From: an uncultured Cellvibrionales bacterium
GTDB taxonomy: Bacteria; Pseudomonadota; Gammaproteobacteria; Pseudomonadales; GM7GCV1
Assembly: GCA_913063225.1 (NCBI GenBank)
Contig: CAJXYP010000004.1
Span: forward strand, 1-64,000
Length of the DNA stretch: 64,000 bases
Direction: 5' to 3'
Positions 33,647 through 46,870 of the stretch are shown here, piece by piece (positions within the stretch are counted from its first letter, which is position 1; every line of letters starts with the position of its first letter). The notes beneath the pieces were generated by a model that saw nothing but the letters and a program-made list of their open reading frames with translations, did not search any database and was not told the origin of the DNA. A program made the translations under genes and the position numbers.

Positions 33647-36600
33647 ATGGCGTTTACATACACCGAAAAACAGCGGATTCGTAAGACCTTTGGCAAATTG
33701 CCAACGGTTATGGAGCAGCCATATTTGCTCGCGATCCAGTTGGATTCGTACCGCGAATTTACTCAAGCCGATATTCCTGCAGAAGAACGCACGGAAAAAG
33801 GCCTACACGCAGCCTTCCATTCAATATTTCCAATCGTAGCGAACTCGGGCAATGCGGCACTTGAATATGTCGACTATCGCCTTGGCAAGCCTGCCTTTGA
33901 TGTTAGCGAATGTATTCTGCGTGGCGTTACATACTCCGTGCCTTTGCGCGTAAGAGTTCGCTTGGTCATATACGACCGAGAAACCTCTGCGAAAACCGTA
34001 AAGGATATTAAGGAGCAAGAAGTTTATATGGGCGAAATACCCCTTATGACTGAAAACGGCACCTTTGTAATAAATGGTACCGAGCGCGTTATCGTTTCTC
34101 AGTTGCACCGTTCGCCTGGTGTATTCTTTGATCACGATCGCGGCAAAACTCACTCATCGGGAAAATTGCTCTATTCCGCTCGGATCATTCCTTACCGTGG
34201 TTCATGGCTCGATTTCGAATTTGATCCAAAAGATTTGGTTTTTGTTCGTATAGATCGCCGCCGTAAGTTGCATGCGACAATTTTGTTGCGCGCACTTGGT
34301 TATAGCTCTGAAGAAATTTTGGGTATGTTTTTCGAAACTACCACCTTCAGATTTGCGAAAGACGCCTATCGGATGGACCTTACTCCAAGCCGTCTACGCG
34401 GTGAAATCTCTCAGTTCGACATCAAAGGCCCGCGCGGCAAAGTTGTTGTTGAAGCTGGCCGCCGAATCACTGCCCGCCATATTCGGGACCTTGAAAAAGC
34501 GGAAATTACTAAGCTTGATGTTCCTGAAGAATATTTGCATGGCAAAGCACTGGCCAAGGATATTATCGATCCTGAAACCGGTGAGTTGTTGTTCGAGTGT
34601 AATACCGAGCTGACCGATGAAGTATTGGCAGCCTTGGTTGAAGCCAACATTAATGAATTTGATGTGCTCTATACCAACGATTTGGACGCTGGTCCTTTCG
34701 TTTCCGAGACATTGCGCGCCGATCCTACCCGTACGCAGCTAGAAGCATTGGTAGAGATTTACCGCATGATGCGTCCTGGTGAGCCGCCAACAAAAGACTC
34801 TGCAGAAGGCTTATTCCATAACTTGTTCTTCAGTTCAGAGCGATACAACCTATCAGGTGTAGGTCGTATGAAGTTCAACCGCCGACTAAATATCGACACT
34901 GATGAGGGTGCTGGCGTATTGATCGATGGCCGTTATATGGGCCTTAAATACGCCGACAAAAAACCGGATAACAAAGTAGACGTAAACAATCTACCGCTTG
35001 AGATCCAAAAAGTATTGGATATGGCTGGTGCCTCTCCTAAAACTTTCGGTCAACTAAAAGCAGCGTTCGGTGAGATGCGTTCAGACATTGTAAATGTGAT
35101 GAACACTTTGATCGAAATCCGCAACGGTAACGGCATGGTCGATGATATTGACCATCTTGGTAACCGTCGTATTCGCTCTGTTGGCGAAATGGCCGAAAAT
35201 CAATTCCGCGTTGGTCTAGTTCGCGTTGAACGCGCCGTACGTGAAAGATTGTCTGTTGCAGAAAGCGAAGGCCTGATGCCGCAGGATCTGATTAACGCCA
35301 AGCCAGTTGCGGCAGCCGTTAAAGAGTTCTTTGGCTCGTCTCAGCTGTCTCAGTTTATGGATCAAAACAATCCACTATCTGAAGTAACGCACAAACGCCG
35401 TGTATCTGCGCTTGGGCCGGGCGGTTTGACTCGTGAACGTGCTGGATTTGAAGTACGTGACGTGCATTCAACTCACTACGGTCGGGTTTGCCCTATTGAG
35501 ACGCCTGAAGGACCAAATATTGGCCTGATAAACTCTCTGGCAACTTATGCTCGCACTAACAGCTACGGATTCCTTGAAGCGCCTTACCGCAAAGTAGTTG
35601 ATGGTAAAGCGACTGACGAAATTGAGTTCTTGTCTGCAATTAACGAAGCGCAATTTGTTATTGCTCAGGCTTCTGCGATTCTGGACAAAAACAACAAGCT
35701 AACAGAAGACTTAGTTACGGTTCGACACCTGAATGAATCTACCTATAAAACGCCTGAAGAAGTGCAATTTATGGATGTTTCACCCCGTCAGGTGGTATCG
35801 GTAGCTGCTTCTTTGATCCCCTTCTTGGAACACGATGATGCAAACCGTGCATTGATGGGTTCCAACATGCAACGTCAGGCTGTGCCTGCACTGCGTGCGG
35901 ACAAGCCTTTGGTTGGTACCGGTATCGAACGCGATGTTGCGAAAGATTCTGGTGTTTGTGTGGTTGCTCGTCGCGGTGGCGTTATCGACAGCGTTGACGC
36001 TGCCCGTATCGTTATTCGAGCAGACGAAAGCGAAACTGTGCCAGGCGAAGCCGGTATTGATATATACAACCTGACTAAATACACACGTTCTAACCAGAAC
36101 ACCTGTATTAATCAGAAACCTATCGTTAAACGTGGCGTCAAGGTAGCAAAAGGCGACATCGTTGCTGACGGTCCATCCATCGATTTGGGTGAATTGGCTC
36201 TGGGTCAGAATATGCGCATCGCATTTATGCCCTGGAACGGATACAACTTCGAAGATTCAATCTTGGTTAGTGAACGTGTAGTTGATGAAGATCGCTTCAC
36301 CAGTATTCACATTCAAGAGCTAACTTGTGTTGCTCGTGATACCAAACTTGGGCCAGAAGAAATTACTGCTGACATCCCTAACGTGGGCGAAGCGGCTCTT
36401 GGTAAACTTGACGAGTCTGGTATTGTTTACGTTGGTGCCGAAGTTTGTTCCGGTGACATTCTAGTTGGCAAGGTAACGCCTAAAGGCGAGACCCAGCTCA
36501 CACCAGAAGAAAAGCTCCTGCGTGCCATCTTTGGTGAAAAAGCCTCTGACGTTAAAGATACTTCTCTACGCGTTCCGAACAGCACCAAGGGAACGATTAT

Positions 36601-37879
36601 CAACGTTCAGGTATTTACCAGAGATGGTTTGCCTAAGGATGATCGAGCCAAGTCAATCGAAAAAGCTGAACTTGAGAAAGTACGTAAAGACTTGCGTACC
36701 GAAGAGTCCATTTTTGAAGGTGCGGTTCGTACCCGTTTGGTTGGTGCTCTAGTAGGCAGCAAAGTATCCAAAGCTCCTGAGCTAAAGAAAGGTACTGTGC
36801 TTGAGCTAGAAGTTGCTACTGAATACAGCATGGAAGATTGGTCTAAAGTCCGCATGGTTTCTGCAGACTTCAATGACATATTGGATCGCGCTCTAAGCTA
36901 TCTCGAAGAGCGTAAAGCTGAACTCGAAGAACGCTACGAAGACAAGCGTGGCAAGTTGGAATCTGGTGACGATTTGGCACCGGGCGTATTGAAGATCGTT
37001 AAGGTATACATGGCGATCAAACGACGTATCCAGCCTGGCGACAAAATGGCCGGACGCCATGGTAACAAAGGTGTTATCTCGGTGATCAAGCCTGTCGAAG
37101 ATATGCCCTATGATAAAGACGGCGTTCCAATCGATATCGTTCTTAATCCGCTCGGGGTTCCCTCGCGGATGAACGTGGGTCAGGTTCTGGAAACTCACCT
37201 TGGCTTAGCGGCTAAAGGTTTGGGCGAAAAGATTGACCGTATGCTTATCGAGCAGAAATCTGTTGCTGACTTGCGCAAGTTCTTAGAGAAAATCTATAAC
37301 TTGGGTGATGGGACTACAGAGACCTCTCTGAAGACCTTTAGCGACGACGATGTCTTGAACTTGGCTGGTAACCTTCGCGGTGGTGTGCCTATGGCAACAC
37401 CAGTGTTCGATGGTGCTGATGAATCCGAGATCAAAGGCCTGCTGGAACTTGCGGGTCATCCCACAAGCGGTCAGGTCACACTATATGACGGGCGCACAGG
37501 CGATGCCTTTGATCGTCCCGTTACCGTAGGTTACATGTACATGCTCAAACTCAACCACTTGGTGGATGACAAGATGCATGCGCGGTCTACCGGTTCTTAT
37601 AGCTTGGTTACTCAGCAGCCGCTGGGTGGTAAAGCGCAGTTCGGTGGACAGCGATTTGGTGAGATGGAAGTTTGGGCTCTTGAAGCTTACGGCGCCGCTC
37701 ACACATTGCAGGAAATGCTTACGGTCAAATCCGATGACGTAAATGGTCGAACCAAAATGTATAAAAACATTGTGGATGGTGACCATCGAATGGAACCCGG
37801 CATGCCGGAGTCGTTCAACGTACTGGTCCGCGAGATTCGTTCTCTCGGTATCAACATGGAATTGGAAGAAGATAAATAG
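33647..37879 (+). CDS. rpoB: RNA polymerase beta subunit
   Basis: 1410 residues, longer than the roughly 1340-1360 typical of gammaproteobacteria. Most of the difference is an extra block at about residues 426-478, between GAGVL and the [15 protein letters not shown] segment, where relatives have three or four residues. The rifampicin cluster is intact ([15 protein letters not shown], then [12 protein letters not shown]), with wild-type Asp, His and Ser positions. The conserved C-terminal part with [20 protein letters not shown] is present. Catalytic core of RNA polymerase with RpoC. The start is ATG 33647 with AGGGAG upstream. Confidence 0.99.
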   Translation: MAFTYTEKQRIRKTFGKLPTVMEQPYLLAIQLDSYREFTQADIPAEERTEKGLHAAFHSIFPIVANSGNAALEYVDYRLGKPAFDVSECILRGVTYSVPLRVRVRLVIYDRETSAKTVKDIKEQEVYMGEIPLMTENGTFVINGTERVIVSQLHRSPGVFFDHDRGKTHSSGKLLYSARIIPYRGSWLDFEFDPKDLVFVRIDRRRKLHATILLRALGYSSEEILGMFFETTTFRFAKDAYRMDLTPSRLRGEISQFDIKGPRGKVVVEAGRRITARHIRDLEKAEITKLDVPEEYLHGKALAKDIIDPETGELLFECNTELTDEVLAALVEANINEFDVLYTNDLDAGPFVSETLRADPTRTQLEALVEIYRMMRPGEPPTKDSAEGLFHNLFFSSERYNLSGVGRMKFNRRLNIDTDEGAGVLIDGRYMGLKYADKKPDNKVDVNNLPLEIQKVLDMAGASPKTFGQLKAAFGEMRSDIVNVMNTLIEIRNGNGMVDDIDHLGNRRIRSVGEMAENQFRVGLVRVERAVRERLSVAESEGLMPQDLINAKPVAAAVKEFFGSSQLSQFMDQNNPLSEVTHKRRVSALGPGGLTRERAGFEVRDVHSTHYGRVCPIETPEGPNIGLINSLATYARTNSYGFLEAPYRKVVDGKATDEIEFLSAINEAQFVIAQASAILDKNNKLTEDLVTVRHLNESTYKTPEEVQFMDVSPRQVVSVAASLIPFLEHDDANRALMGSNMQRQAVPALRADKPLVGTGIERDVAKDSGVCVVARRGGVIDSVDAARIVIRADESETVPGEAGIDIYNLTKYTRSNQNTCINQKPIVKRGVKVAKGDIVADGPSIDLGELALGQNMRIAFMPWNGYNFEDSILVSERVVDEDRFTSIHIQELTCVARDTKLGPEEITADIPNVGEAALGKLDESGIVYVGAEVCSGDILVGKVTPKGETQLTPEEKLLRAIFGEKASDVKDTSLRVPNSTKGTIINVQVFTRDGLPKDDRAKSIEKAELEKVRKDLRTEESIFEGAVRTRLVGALVGSKVSKAPELKKGTVLELEVATEYSMEDWSKVRMVSADFNDILDRALSYLEERKAELEERYEDKRGKLESGDDLAPGVLKIVKVYMAIKRRIQPGDKMAGRHGNKGVISVIKPVEDMPYDKDGVPIDIVLNPLGVPSRMNVGQVLETHLGLAAKGLGEKIDRMLIEQKSVADLRKFLEKIYNLGDGTTETSLKTFSDDDVLNLAGNLRGGVPMATPVFDGADESEIKGLLELAGHPTSGQVTLYDGRTGDAFDRPVTVGYMYMLKLNHLVDDKMHARSTGSYSLVTQQPLGGKAQFGGQRFGEMEVWALEAYGAAHTLQEMLTVKSDDVNGRTKMYKNIVDGDHRMEPGMPESFNVLVREIRSLGINMELEEDK

Positions 37880-37934
37880 AGCAGTAGGTGTTAAAAATTT
37901 ACTTGCTGTCTAACGTTTTATTGGAGGAAAGGCC

Positions 37935-40900
37935 TTGAAAGACCTGTTGAAAATGCTTAAGTCCCAGACTGAAGTCGAAGAGTTTGATGCGATTCGGATT
38001 AGTTTGGCCTCCCCGGACATGATTCGTTCGTGGTCCTTTGGCGAAGTTAAGAAACCGGAAACCATAAACTACCGGACGTTCAAACCTGAACGCGATGGTT
38101 TGTTTTGTGCCAAGGTATTTGGTCCTATTAAGGATTACGAATGCCTTTGTGGTAAATATCGACGCATGAAGCATCGCGGCATTGTCTGCGAGAAGTGTGG
38201 CGTTGAAGTTACCGTGTCTAAGGTTCGTCGCGAGCGCATGGCTCACATCGAACTTGCCACACCCTGTGCGCACATTTGGTTCCTGAAATCTCTGCCTTCT
38301 CGTATCGGCTTAATGCTGGATATGACTCTGCGTGAGATCGAACGAGTTCTTTACTTCGAATCCTATATTGTCACCGAACCGGGCATGACAGATCTGGAAC
38401 GCGGTCAACTATTGACTGACGACCAGTATTTTGAAGCCATGGAAGCCTACGGCGATGATTTCGACGCCAAAATGGGTGCTGAAGCAATTCAAGCGCTATT
38501 GGCTGATATCGATCTGGAATCTGAAATTGCTGCTCTGCGTGAAGAAATTCCCGCTACCAACTCAGAAACCAAAATCAAAAAGCTTTCAAAGCGGCTAAAA
38601 CTGCTTGAAGCGTTCAACGGTTCCGGCAACAAACCACAGTGGATGGTATTGGAAGTACTCCCAGTATTACCGCCTGATTTGCGTCCTTTGGTACCTTTGG
38701 ATGGTGGTCGTTTTGCGACTTCCGATCTGAACGACCTTTACCGTCGGGTTATTAACCGTAACAACCGCCTGAAGCGTCTTCTTGAGCTGAATGCTCCAGA
38801 CATTATTGTTCGCAACGAAAAACGCATGCTGCAAGAAGCGGTAGATGCCTTGTTGGATAACGGTCGCCGTGGCCGAGCCATTACTGGTTCTAACAAGCGT
38901 CCTTTGAAATCTCTTGCGGACATGATTAAGGGTAAGCAAGGTCGATTCCGTCAGAACCTTCTCGGTAAGCGTGTTGATTACTCAGGACGTTCCGTAATTG
39001 TTTGTGGACCTACCTTAAGGCTGCACCAATGTGGTCTGCCTAAGAAAATGGCCCTTGAGCTGTTCAAACCTTTCATCTTCAGCAAGCTGGAATTGCGTGG
39101 TATGGCTACCACCATTAAGGCCGCTAAGAAAATGGTTGAGCGTGAAGAAGCCGTAGTATGGGACGTTCTCGACGAAGTGATTCGTGAGCATCCAGTGCTT
39201 CTTAACCGGGCTCCAACCCTTCACCGTTTGGGCATTCAGGCATTTGAGCCGGTCCTAATTGAAGGTAAAGCTATCCAATTGCATCCACTCGTTTGTTCCG
39301 CCTTTAACGCGGATTTCGATGGTGACCAAATGGCGGTTCATGTACCTCTGACTCTTGAAGCTCAGCTTGAAGCTCGTGCTTTGATGATGTCTACCAACAA
39401 TATTCTGTCTCCAGCCAACGGCGACCCCATCATCGTGCCTTCTCAGGACGTGGTATTGGGTCTTTACTACATGACGCGTTCTAAAATTAACGTTCGTGGA
39501 GAAGGCATGCGCTTTGCTGATACTTCTGAAGTATCCCGCGCATACGATTCAGGTCAGGTAGATTTGCACGCCAAAGTATCGGTTCGTATTAACGAGGTAG
39601 TTAATGGCGAAGACGGTGAGAAAACTGCTCGAACTATTATGGTAGAAACTACCGTTGGTCGAGCATTGGTATGGCGCATCATCCCAAAGGGCATGGCCTT
39701 TGAACTGGTGAATCAGCACTTAACCAAAAAAGCCATCTCTAAACTAATCGATGTTTGCTATCGATCGGTTGGCCTTAAAGCTACGGTTATCTTTGCCGAT
39801 CAGTTGATGTACACAGGCTTTGCCTACTCAACTCGTTCTGGTGCTTCTATCGGCGTTAACGATTTTGTTATCCCTGATGAAAAAGAAGAAATCATCGCTC
39901 AGGCTGATGCTGAAGTTAAAGAAATCGAGCAACAGTTTGCTTCCGGCCTGGTAACTCAGGGTGAGAAGTACAACAAAGTTATCGATATCTGGTCTCGCGC
40001 GAACGATGTTGTTGCCAAATCTATGATGGTTGGTATCAGCACCGAGAAAGTGATGAATGCCAAAGGCGAAGAAGAAGTTCAAGACTCTTATAACAGCGTG
40101 TTTATGATGGCCGATTCTGGTGCTCGGGGTTCACCCGCTCAGATTCGTCAGCTGGCTGGTATGCGTGGTCTGATGGCTCGTCCAGATGGCTCTATTATTG
40201 AAACGCCAATTATTGCGAACTTCCGTGAAGGTTTGAACGTACTTCAGTACTTCATCTCTACTCACGGTGCTCGTAAAGGTTTGGCGGATACAGCGCTTAA
40301 AACCGCTAACTCCGGTTATCTAACAAGACGCTTGGTTGATGTCGCACAAGACGTGGTGATTACCGAGTTGGATTGTGGTACCGAAGAAGGTCTGTTGATG
40401 ACTCCTGTTATCGAGGGTGGTGACATCATCGAGTCTTTGGGTGATCGTATCTTGGGCCGTATTGTTGCTCAGGACGTAATCCGAGGTGACGAAGACGAGG
40501 TTATCGTTCCTAAGGGGACTATGGTCGACGAGCGTTGGATGACCCGCATCGAGCAAATGGGTATCGATGAAGTAACCGTTCGTTCACCGATTTCTTGTAT
40601 TAGCGGACACGGTATTTGTGCCGAATGTTACGGACGTGACTTGGCTCGTGGACATCAGATCAATCAAGGTGAAGCAGTCGGCGTTATCGCTGCGCAATCC
40701 ATTGGTGAGCCTGGAACACAGCTAACCATGCGTACGTTCCACATCGGTGGTGCGGCTTCTAGAGCTTCTGCTGCGGACAGCATCCAGGTTAAACAAGAAG
40801 GTATTGTTCGCCTGGTTAATGTCAAAGTGGTTGAACGTAAAAACGGTGAGCTAGTTACGGTATCTCGTTCTGGTGAGCTGGTTGTTGCCGAGAAAGAGTC

Positions 40901-42185
40901 CGGTCGTGAGCGCGAGCGCTATAAGCTTCCTTATGGTGCAACCATTAAGGTTAAGCACGGTGCCGAAGTAGATGGCGGAGCTATCGTTACTACTTGGGAT
41001 CCACATACGCATCCAATTGTTGCTGAAGTTGCTGGTAAAGCGAAGTTCAGTGGTATGGAAGAAGGCCTATCGATTCATCGCCAAACCGATGATTTGACCG
41101 GCCTTAGTAGTGTATCTGTGATAGATCCAAACGAGCGATCTGCTGCTGGTAAAGAGTACAAGCCTGCTATTACTTTAGTTGATGGCAAAGGCAAAGAGCT
41201 TTCTCTACCAAACAGCAAGGCGCCAGCGCATTACATGCTGCCTGCTGGAGCGATCGTAACTATGGCCGACAACGACAAAGTCGCTGTCGGTGATGTTATT
41301 GCCCGTATTCCTCAAGAGGGTTCAAAAACTCGCGATATCACAGGTGGTCTGCCACGTGTAGCCGATCTGTTTGAGGCGCGTAAGCCTAAAGAGCATTCAA
41401 TCCTAGCGGAAATCGCCGGTACCTTTGCCTTCGGTAAAGAAACCAAGGGTAAAAAACGTATTCAGGTGTGGCCATTAAATGGTGCATTGCTTGAAGACGG
41501 TTCAGATCACTGGGAGATGCTGATTCCTAAGTGGCGTGCTACCCAAGTATTTGAAGGCGAAACGGTAGAAAAAGGCGAAGTGATCTGTGATGGACCACCT
41601 AGTCAACACGATATATTGCGTCTTATGGGTGTTGAGGCTTTGGCCAAATACATTACCAATGAGATTCAAGAGGTTTACCGACTGCAGGGCGTGAAAATCA
41701 ATGACAAGCACATTGAAGTAATTGCACGTCAAATGTTGCGCAAAGTAGAAATTACCGAAATGGGTGAATCTCCTTATATCCGCGGCGAGCAAGTTGAATT
41801 TGGTCGTGTAACCAAAACTATTGAAGAGCTAGAAAAAGAAGGCAAGCAACCGCCTAAATTTGAGCGATTGTTGCTGGGTATTACCAAGGCGTCTTTGGCT
41901 ACCGAATCCTTTATTTCGGCGGCATCTTTCCAAGAGACAACTCGGGTTCTTACGGAAGCTTCGGTTACCGGTAAGAAAGATATCCTGCGCGGCCTGAAAG
42001 AGAACGTGGTTGTTGGCCGATTGATACCAGCTGGTACCGGTTTGGCTTACCATGAAGCTCGTCGTAAAGCGCGTGAAGTAGGCGCTGAATTGACTAGCGA
42101 AGCTCTTGAAGCGCAATTGGCTGAAGCCTTGGGTATCCCTAAGTCTGGGGAAGTATCTAAAGCACCAGCTGCCGAGAAAGAGTAA
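37935..42185 (+). CDS. rpoC: RNA polymerase beta' subunit
   Basis: 1416 residues from a TTG start at 37935 with TTGGAGGAAAGG just upstream. The first zinc site is Cys70, Cys72, Cys85, Cys88; the catalytic NADFDGDQM lies at 458-466 with the three Mg-binding Asp. The second Cys cluster is CGTEEG and [13 protein letters not shown]. It completes the active centre of RNA polymerase. The gene lies 55 bases after rpoB and ends in a strong terminator that closes the operon. Confidence 0.99.
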   Translation: MKDLLKMLKSQTEVEEFDAIRISLASPDMIRSWSFGEVKKPETINYRTFKPERDGLFCAKVFGPIKDYECLCGKYRRMKHRGIVCEKCGVEVTVSKVRRERMAHIELATPCAHIWFLKSLPSRIGLMLDMTLREIERVLYFESYIVTEPGMTDLERGQLLTDDQYFEAMEAYGDDFDAKMGAEAIQALLADIDLESEIAALREEIPATNSETKIKKLSKRLKLLEAFNGSGNKPQWMVLEVLPVLPPDLRPLVPLDGGRFATSDLNDLYRRVINRNNRLKRLLELNAPDIIVRNEKRMLQEAVDALLDNGRRGRAITGSNKRPLKSLADMIKGKQGRFRQNLLGKRVDYSGRSVIVCGPTLRLHQCGLPKKMALELFKPFIFSKLELRGMATTIKAAKKMVEREEAVVWDVLDEVIREHPVLLNRAPTLHRLGIQAFEPVLIEGKAIQLHPLVCSAFNADFDGDQMAVHVPLTLEAQLEARALMMSTNNILSPANGDPIIVPSQDVVLGLYYMTRSKINVRGEGMRFADTSEVSRAYDSGQVDLHAKVSVRINEVVNGEDGEKTARTIMVETTVGRALVWRIIPKGMAFELVNQHLTKKAISKLIDVCYRSVGLKATVIFADQLMYTGFAYSTRSGASIGVNDFVIPDEKEEIIAQADAEVKEIEQQFASGLVTQGEKYNKVIDIWSRANDVVAKSMMVGISTEKVMNAKGEEEVQDSYNSVFMMADSGARGSPAQIRQLAGMRGLMARPDGSIIETPIIANFREGLNVLQYFISTHGARKGLADTALKTANSGYLTRRLVDVAQDVVITELDCGTEEGLLMTPVIEGGDIIESLGDRILGRIVAQDVIRGDEDEVIVPKGTMVDERWMTRIEQMGIDEVTVRSPISCISGHGICAECYGRDLARGHQINQGEAVGVIAAQSIGEPGTQLTMRTFHIGGAASRASAADSIQVKQEGIVRLVNVKVVERKNGELVTVSRSGELVVAEKESGRERERYKLPYGATIKVKHGAEVDGGAIVTTWDPHTHPIVAEVAGKAKFSGMEEGLSIHRQTDDLTGLSSVSVIDPNERSAAGKEYKPAITLVDGKGKELSLPNSKAPAHYMLPAGAIVTMADNDKVAVGDVIARIPQEGSKTRDITGGLPRVADLFEARKPKEHSILAEIAGTFAFGKETKGKKRIQVWPLNGALLEDGSDHWEMLIPKWRATQVFEGETVEKGEVICDGPPSQHDILRLMGVEALAKYITNEIQEVYRLQGVKINDKHIEVIARQMLRKVEITEMGESPYIRGEQVEFGRVTKTIEELEKEGKQPPKFERLLLGITKASLATESFISAASFQETTRVLTEASVTGKKDILRGLKENVVVGRLIPAGTGLAYHEARRKAREVGAELTSEALEAQLAEALGIPKSGEVSKAPAAEKE

Positions 42186-42200
42186 CTTCAATCGGAAGTT

Positions 42201-42232
42201 AAAAAAGACCCTGCAGTGCAGGGTCTTTTTTT
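42201..42232 (+). terminator. Intrinsic terminator of the rpoBC operon
   Basis: GACCCTGCA (42207-42215) and TGCAGGGTC (42217-42225) with flanking A- and T-runs. The nine-pair arms meet over one base, so the real loop opens a few pairs. Confidence 0.92.
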
Positions 42233-42257
42233 AATTAGAAACAGGGCACGCAACTGC

Positions 42258-42286
42258 TTGACGCTGATACAGCCACTCATTAGAAT
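42258..42286 (+). promoter_or_regulatory. Promoter of the rpsL-rpsG-fusA-tuf operon
   Basis: TTGACG (42258-42263), 17-base spacer, TAGAAT (42281-42286), followed by GCGCGCTCG, a GC-rich discriminator. It is placed right after the rpoC terminator and about 80 bases before rpsL. Confidence 0.8.
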
Positions 42287-42367
42287 GCGCGCTCGCTAAT
42301 TTAGGCGGTTACACCAATGGGCGAAGGCCTTGTAACGCTTAATTCGAACTTATTTACGGAGCATTGA

Positions 42368-42739
42368 ATGTCCACAATTAACCAGCTGGTACGCAAGCCA
42401 CGCAAACGTAAGGTTGCCAAGAGCGATGTACCTGCACTACAAGCGAGCCCACAACGCCGTGGCGTTTGTACTCGCGTGTATACAACTAAACCTAAAAAGC
42501 CGAATTCAGCGCTTCGCAAAGTTTGCCGTGTTCGTCTAACCAATGGCTACGAAGTTAGCTCCTACATTGGTGGTGAAGGTCACAACCTGCAAGAGCATAG
42601 TGTTGTTCTTATTCGCGGTGGTCGAGTTAAAGATTTACCTGGTGTTCGCTACCACACGGTTCGCGGATCACTGGATTGCTCCGGAGTAACGGATCGCAAG
42701 CAGCGTCGTTCTAAGTACGGCACTAAAAAACCGAAGTAA
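42368..42739 (+). CDS. rpsL: 30S ribosomal protein S12
   Basis: 123 residues with the decoding-centre loop [17 protein letters not shown] and the second loop [13 protein letters not shown], both with the unmutated Lys residues linked to streptomycin sensitivity. S12 controls decoding accuracy. First gene of the str operon, with ACGGAGCATTGA ahead of the ATG. Confidence 0.98.
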   Translation: MSTINQLVRKPRKRKVAKSDVPALQASPQRRGVCTRVYTTKPKKPNSALRKVCRVRLTNGYEVSSYIGGEGHNLQEHSVVLIRGGRVKDLPGVRYHTVRGSLDCSGVTDRKQRRSKYGTKKPK

Positions 42740-42862
42740 ACCGAAGCCGAAATAAATAGCGGCCAAAGTAAGAATTTAAACAAGTAATCTAAATAATCAT
42801 TTAACAATAATCAGTAAGGCCGGACTCTTGATAGTTCCGGGTTACCCTGAAGAGGAATTGCA

Positions 42863-43333
42863 ATGCCTAGAAGACGCGTCGTCGCCAAGCGAGAAATCCT
42901 GCCAGATCCTAAATATGGCAATATCGTTCTCGCAAAATTCGTAAACCATGTCATGGAAAGCGGTAAAAAATCCATCGCCGAAAAGATCGTTTATGGCGCA
43001 ATGGATATCGTTGAAGAAAAAGCTGGCAAGGACCCTATAGAAGTTTTTGAATCAGCCCTCGAAAATATCGCCCCACAGGTGGAAGTTAAATCCCGACGTG
43101 TTGGTGGTGCAACTTACCAAGTACCTGTAGAAGTTCGTCCTTCACGACGTAATGCTCTTGCTATGCGTTGGTTGGTTGAACACGCTCGTGCCCGTGGCGA
43201 AAAATCAATGCGTCAGCGTCTTGCTGGTGAATTGTTAGAAGCCGCTGAAGGTCGTGGTAACGCCGTCCGTAAACGTGAAGATGTTCACCGCATGGCCGAG
43301 GCTAACAAGGCTTTCTCCCACTTCCGTTTTTAG
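42863..43333 (+). CDS. rpsG: 30S ribosomal protein S7
   Basis: 156 residues, MPRRR start with GAAGAGGAATTGC upstream. Helical protein that nucleates the 30S head ([27 protein letters not shown]). In E. coli it represses the str operon; no specific site is evident in the 123-base rpsL-rpsG gap. Confidence 0.98.
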   Translation: MPRRRVVAKREILPDPKYGNIVLAKFVNHVMESGKKSIAEKIVYGAMDIVEEKAGKDPIEVFESALENIAPQVEVKSRRVGGATYQVPVEVRPSRRNALAMRWLVEHARARGEKSMRQRLAGELLEAAEGRGNAVRKREDVHRMAEANKAFSHFRF

Positions 43334-43365
43334 ATATTGCATTAGCGGATACAAAATATTTATAC

Positions 43366-43392
43366 AAAGGGCGGCTTATTTAAGCTGCCTTT
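43366..43392 (+). terminator. Hairpin between rpsG and fusA
   Basis: GCGGCTTA pairs with TAAGCTGC (one G-T pair), flanked by AAAGG and CCTTTTGC. It looks like a weak terminator, which may lower fusA-tuf expression relative to rpsL-rpsG. Confidence 0.5.
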
Positions 43393-43428
43393 TGCTTTTA
43401 ATAGAGACTCATCCCGGAACATATAGAC

Positions 43429-45519
43429 GTGGCGCGTAAAACTCCTATAGATCGTTACCGCAATATTGGTATTGCTGCGCATGTTGATGCCGGTAAAACC
43501 ACGACGACTGAGCGCGTGCTTTTCTATACCGGTCTATCCCACAAAATTGGTGAAGTGCACGACGGCGCTGCAACCATGGATTGGATGGAGCAAGAGCAAG
43601 AACGCGGTATTACCATTACCTCGGCTGCGACCACCTGTTTCTGGCAGGGCATGGAAAAGCAGTTCGATGAGCATCGCATCAACATTATCGATACCCCAGG
43701 GCACGTTGACTTCACGATTGAAGTAGAGCGCTCTCTGCGCGTCCTAGATGGCGCTGTAGTGGTACTTTGCGGTTCTTCTGGCGTACAGCCACAAACTGAG
43801 ACCGTTTGGCGACAAGCGAACAAATACGAAGTGCCACGCCTAGTCTTTGTAAACAAGATGGATCGCGCCGGTGCCGACTTTATGATGGTGGTAGACCAGC
43901 TTAAAGATCGTTTGGGTGCTAACCCGGTTCCGCTTCAGTTAACTATTGGTTCTGAAGATGGGTTCAGAGGCGTTGTCGACCTTATTAAGATGAAAGCCAT
44001 TATCTGGAACGAAGACGATCAGGGCATGACCTTCGTCTACGAAGATATTCCAGCGGATATGCAGGACCAGTGTGAGGAGATGCGCGAGCAGCTAATAGAA
44101 GCTGCAGCAGAAGCCACTGATGACTTCATGGAAAAGTATCTTGAAGGTACCGAACTCACCGAAGAAGAAATTAAAGCCGGCATTCGTTCTCGCACACTGG
44201 CCAACGAAATTATTCCCGTTATTGGTGGATCTGCCTTTAAGAATAAAGGGGTTCAAGCCATGTTGGATGCCGTCATTGAATTTCTGCCAGCGCCAACCGA
44301 AGTTAAGGCTATTCAAGGCATTCTCGATAAAGGTGAGCCCGGTACTCGCACAGCGGACGATGAAGCACCTTTTTCGGCTCTTGCTTTCAAAATTGCTACG
44401 GATCCCTTCGTAGGTACTCTGACCTTCTTTCGCGTTTATTCAGGCACGCTGACGAGCGGCACTGCGGTATACAACTCGGTTAAGGATAAAAAGGAGCGCG
44501 TTGGTCGCATGGTGCAAATGCACGCCAACAGTCGTGAAGAAATTAAGGAAGTTCGAGCGGGAGATATCGCCGCTGCGGTAGGCCTTAAAGACGTAACTAC
44601 CGGCGATACCCTCTGCGATATCAGCCAGCTTATTGTTCTTGAGCGTATGGAATTCCCGGAACCGGTTATTTCGGTTGCGGTAGAGCCCCGATCAAAGCCT
44701 GATCAAGAAAAAATGGGCGTTGCTCTGAGCAAGTTGGCTCAAGAAGATCCGTCTTTTCGTGTGAAGACCGATGAAGAGACCGGCCAAACTATTATTTCTG
44801 GTATGGGCGAGCTACACCTGGATATTCTTGTCGACCGTATGCGCCGAGAGTTCAGTGTCGAAGCTAATATTGGTAAGCCTCAGGTGGCTTATCGTGAGGC
44901 CATCAAAAATACTTGCGAGATTGAAGGCAAATTTGTGCGTCAATCTGGTGGCCGCGGTCAGTACGGGCACGTTTGGATTAAGTTTGAGCCGAGCGACGAA
45001 GATGGTCTTGAATTTGTAAATGAAATTGTTGGCGGTTCGGTTCCTAAGGAATATATCCCGGCGGTTTCTAAAGGTATTGAAGAGCAGATGAAAAACGGTG
45101 TTATCGCCGGATATCCTCTGCTAGGTCTTAAAGCGACCCTTTATGACGGTTCTTTCCACGATGTGGATTCCAACGAAATGGCCTTTAAGGTTGCCGGTTC
45201 ATTGGCGACCAGGGAGCTAGCGGATGTTGGCGGCGCGGTATTACTCGAGCCGATGATGAAAGTTGAAGTAGTCACTCCTGAGGTCAATATGGGCGATGTA
45301 GTTGGCGATATTAACCGCCGACGTGGCTTGATATTGGGCATGAGTGACAGCCCAATGGGTAAGGTAATTGATGCCGAAGTGCCCTTGGCAGAAATGTTTG
45401 GTTACGCAACAGACCTGCGCTCTGCAAGCCAGGGCCGTGCAACCTACACTATGGAATTCCTTAAGTACGCTGAAGCAACAAACAACGTTGCTCAGGCAAT
45501 TATTGAACGCAACAGCTAG
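43429..45519 (+). CDS. fusA: Elongation factor G (str-operon copy)
   Basis: 696 residues from a GTG start at 43429 ([13 protein letters not shown]). GTPase motifs [14 protein letters not shown] and NKMDR are present, followed by domains II-V with [11 protein letters not shown] and the C-terminal [15 protein letters not shown] translocates tRNA and mRNA on the ribosome. It is followed 32 bases later by tuf. A second, clearly different EF-G is encoded at 54377-56470. Confidence 0.98.
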   Translation: MARKTPIDRYRNIGIAAHVDAGKTTTTERVLFYTGLSHKIGEVHDGAATMDWMEQEQERGITITSAATTCFWQGMEKQFDEHRINIIDTPGHVDFTIEVERSLRVLDGAVVVLCGSSGVQPQTETVWRQANKYEVPRLVFVNKMDRAGADFMMVVDQLKDRLGANPVPLQLTIGSEDGFRGVVDLIKMKAIIWNEDDQGMTFVYEDIPADMQDQCEEMREQLIEAAAEATDDFMEKYLEGTELTEEEIKAGIRSRTLANEIIPVIGGSAFKNKGVQAMLDAVIEFLPAPTEVKAIQGILDKGEPGTRTADDEAPFSALAFKIATDPFVGTLTFFRVYSGTLTSGTAVYNSVKDKKERVGRMVQMHANSREEIKEVRAGDIAAAVGLKDVTTGDTLCDISQLIVLERMEFPEPVISVAVEPRSKPDQEKMGVALSKLAQEDPSFRVKTDEETGQTIISGMGELHLDILVDRMRREFSVEANIGKPQVAYREAIKNTCEIEGKFVRQSGGRGQYGHVWIKFEPSDEDGLEFVNEIVGGSVPKEYIPAVSKGIEEQMKNGVIAGYPLLGLKATLYDGSFHDVDSNEMAFKVAGSLATRELADVGGAVLLEPMMKVEVVTPEVNMGDVVGDINRRRGLILGMSDSPMGKVIDAEVPLAEMFGYATDLRSASQGRATYTMEFLKYAEATNNVAQAIIERNS

Positions 45520-45549
45520 TTATAAAAAATTAAAAAAACGAGATTATTA

Positions 45550-46747
45550 AGATGGGTAAAGAGAAGTTTGAACGTACTAAGCCCCACGTAAATGTGGGCA
45601 CGATTGGTCACGTGGATCATGGTAAAACCACACTGACGGCGGCATTGACGCGCGTATGTGCGGAAGTATGGGGCGGAGATGCGGTTGCTTTTGACGGTAT
45701 CGATAACGCACCGGAAGAGCGCGAGCGCGGTATTACTATTGCGACGTCTCACGTTGAATATGAATCACCGAATCGTCACTACGCACACGTTGATTGCCCA
45801 GGACACGCGGATTATGTGAAAAACATGATTACCGGTGCTGCTCAAATGGACGGCGCTATATTGGTTTGTTCAGCGGCTGACGGCCCCATGCCTCAGACGC
45901 GTGAGCACATCCTTCTATCTCGTCAGGTTGGTGTTCCGTACATCGTAGTATTTTTGAACAAAGCCGACATGGTTGACGACGAAGAACTTTTGGAATTGGT
46001 TGAAATGGAAGTTCGTGAACTTCTTGATCAATACGAATTCCCTGGCGACGATACGCCAATCATCATCGGTTCTGCGCTTATGGCGTTGAACGGTGAAGAT
46101 GACAACGAAATGGGTACTACGGCAGTTAAGAAGCTTGTTGAAGTTCTGGATTCATATATTCCAGAGCCAGAGCGTGCGGTAGATCTTCCATTTTTGATGC
46201 CAATTGAAGACGTTTTCTCTATCTCAGGTCGCGGTACGGTTGTTACCGGTCGAATTGAGCGCGGAATCGTAAACGTTGGTGACGAGATTGAAATCGTTGG
46301 TATCCACGACACGACTAAAACCACCTGTACCGGTGTTGAGATGTTCCGCAAGTTGCTTGACGAAGGTCGCGCTGGTGAGAACGTTGGTGTACTTCTGCGC
46401 GGAACTAAGCGTGAAGAAGTTGAACGTGGACAGGTTCTTTGTAAGCCTGGCGCGATCAAGCCACACACTAAGTTTGAAGCGGAAGTATATGTTCTGTCTA
46501 AAGACGAAGGTGGCCGTCATACACCATTCTTTAAAGGTTACCGTCCTCAGTTTTACTTCCGTACAACGGATGTGACTGGTGCCTGTGAGCTTCCAGAAGG
46601 CGTTGAAATGGTAATGCCTGGTGACAATATACAGATGGTAGTAGAGCTGCACGCTCCGATTGCGATGGAAGAAGGTCTTCGGTTTGCGATTCGTGAAGGT
46701 GGCCGAACTGTTGGTGCTGGTGTTGTAGCCAAGATTATCGAGTAATC
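45550..46747 (+). repeat. 1.2-kb direct repeat (tuf copy 2)
   Basis: Identical partner of 28673-29870, in the same orientation, 16.9 kb apart. Recombination between the two would excise the rpo-str segment, so only conversion is tolerated. Confidence 0.9.
45552..46745 (+). CDS. tuf: Elongation factor Tu (copy 2, tufA position)
   Basis: 397 residues, the same protein as copy 1, with [13 protein letters not shown] and NKAD. It ends the str operon. The upstream site is poor: AGATTATTAAG before the ATG has little pairing potential, unlike copy 1, so the two copies are likely translated at different rates. A terminator follows at 46765. In many bacteria rpsJ comes next; here it is 10.1 kb away. 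Confidence 0.99.
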   Translation: MGKEKFERTKPHVNVGTIGHVDHGKTTLTAALTRVCAEVWGGDAVAFDGIDNAPEERERGITIATSHVEYESPNRHYAHVDCPGHADYVKNMITGAAQMDGAILVCSAADGPMPQTREHILLSRQVGVPYIVVFLNKADMVDDEELLELVEMEVRELLDQYEFPGDDTPIIIGSALMALNGEDDNEMGTTAVKKLVEVLDSYIPEPERAVDLPFLMPIEDVFSISGRGTVVTGRIERGIVNVGDEIEIVGIHDTTKTTCTGVEMFRKLLDEGRAGENVGVLLRGTKREEVERGQVLCKPGAIKPHTKFEAEVYVLSKDEGGRHTPFFKGYRPQFYFRTTDVTGACELPEGVEMVMPGDNIQMVVELHAPIAMEEGLRFAIREGGRTVGAGVVAKIIE

Positions 46748-46764
46748 TTAGCTATCTGCTAATG

Positions 46765-46792
46765 GAAAGGGCCGCTTTATGCGGTCTTTTTT
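46765..46792 (+). terminator. Intrinsic terminator of the str operon
   Basis: GGGCCGC and GCGGTCT form a stem with a TTTAT loop followed by TTTTTT. Confidence 0.75.
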
Positions 46793-46870
46793 GTGGCTGC
46801 TGGATATGTAGGCTATTTATTACGCATTTCCACTGCGGTGGACGGCGTTCATTTTTTTAAAATAGGGGCA

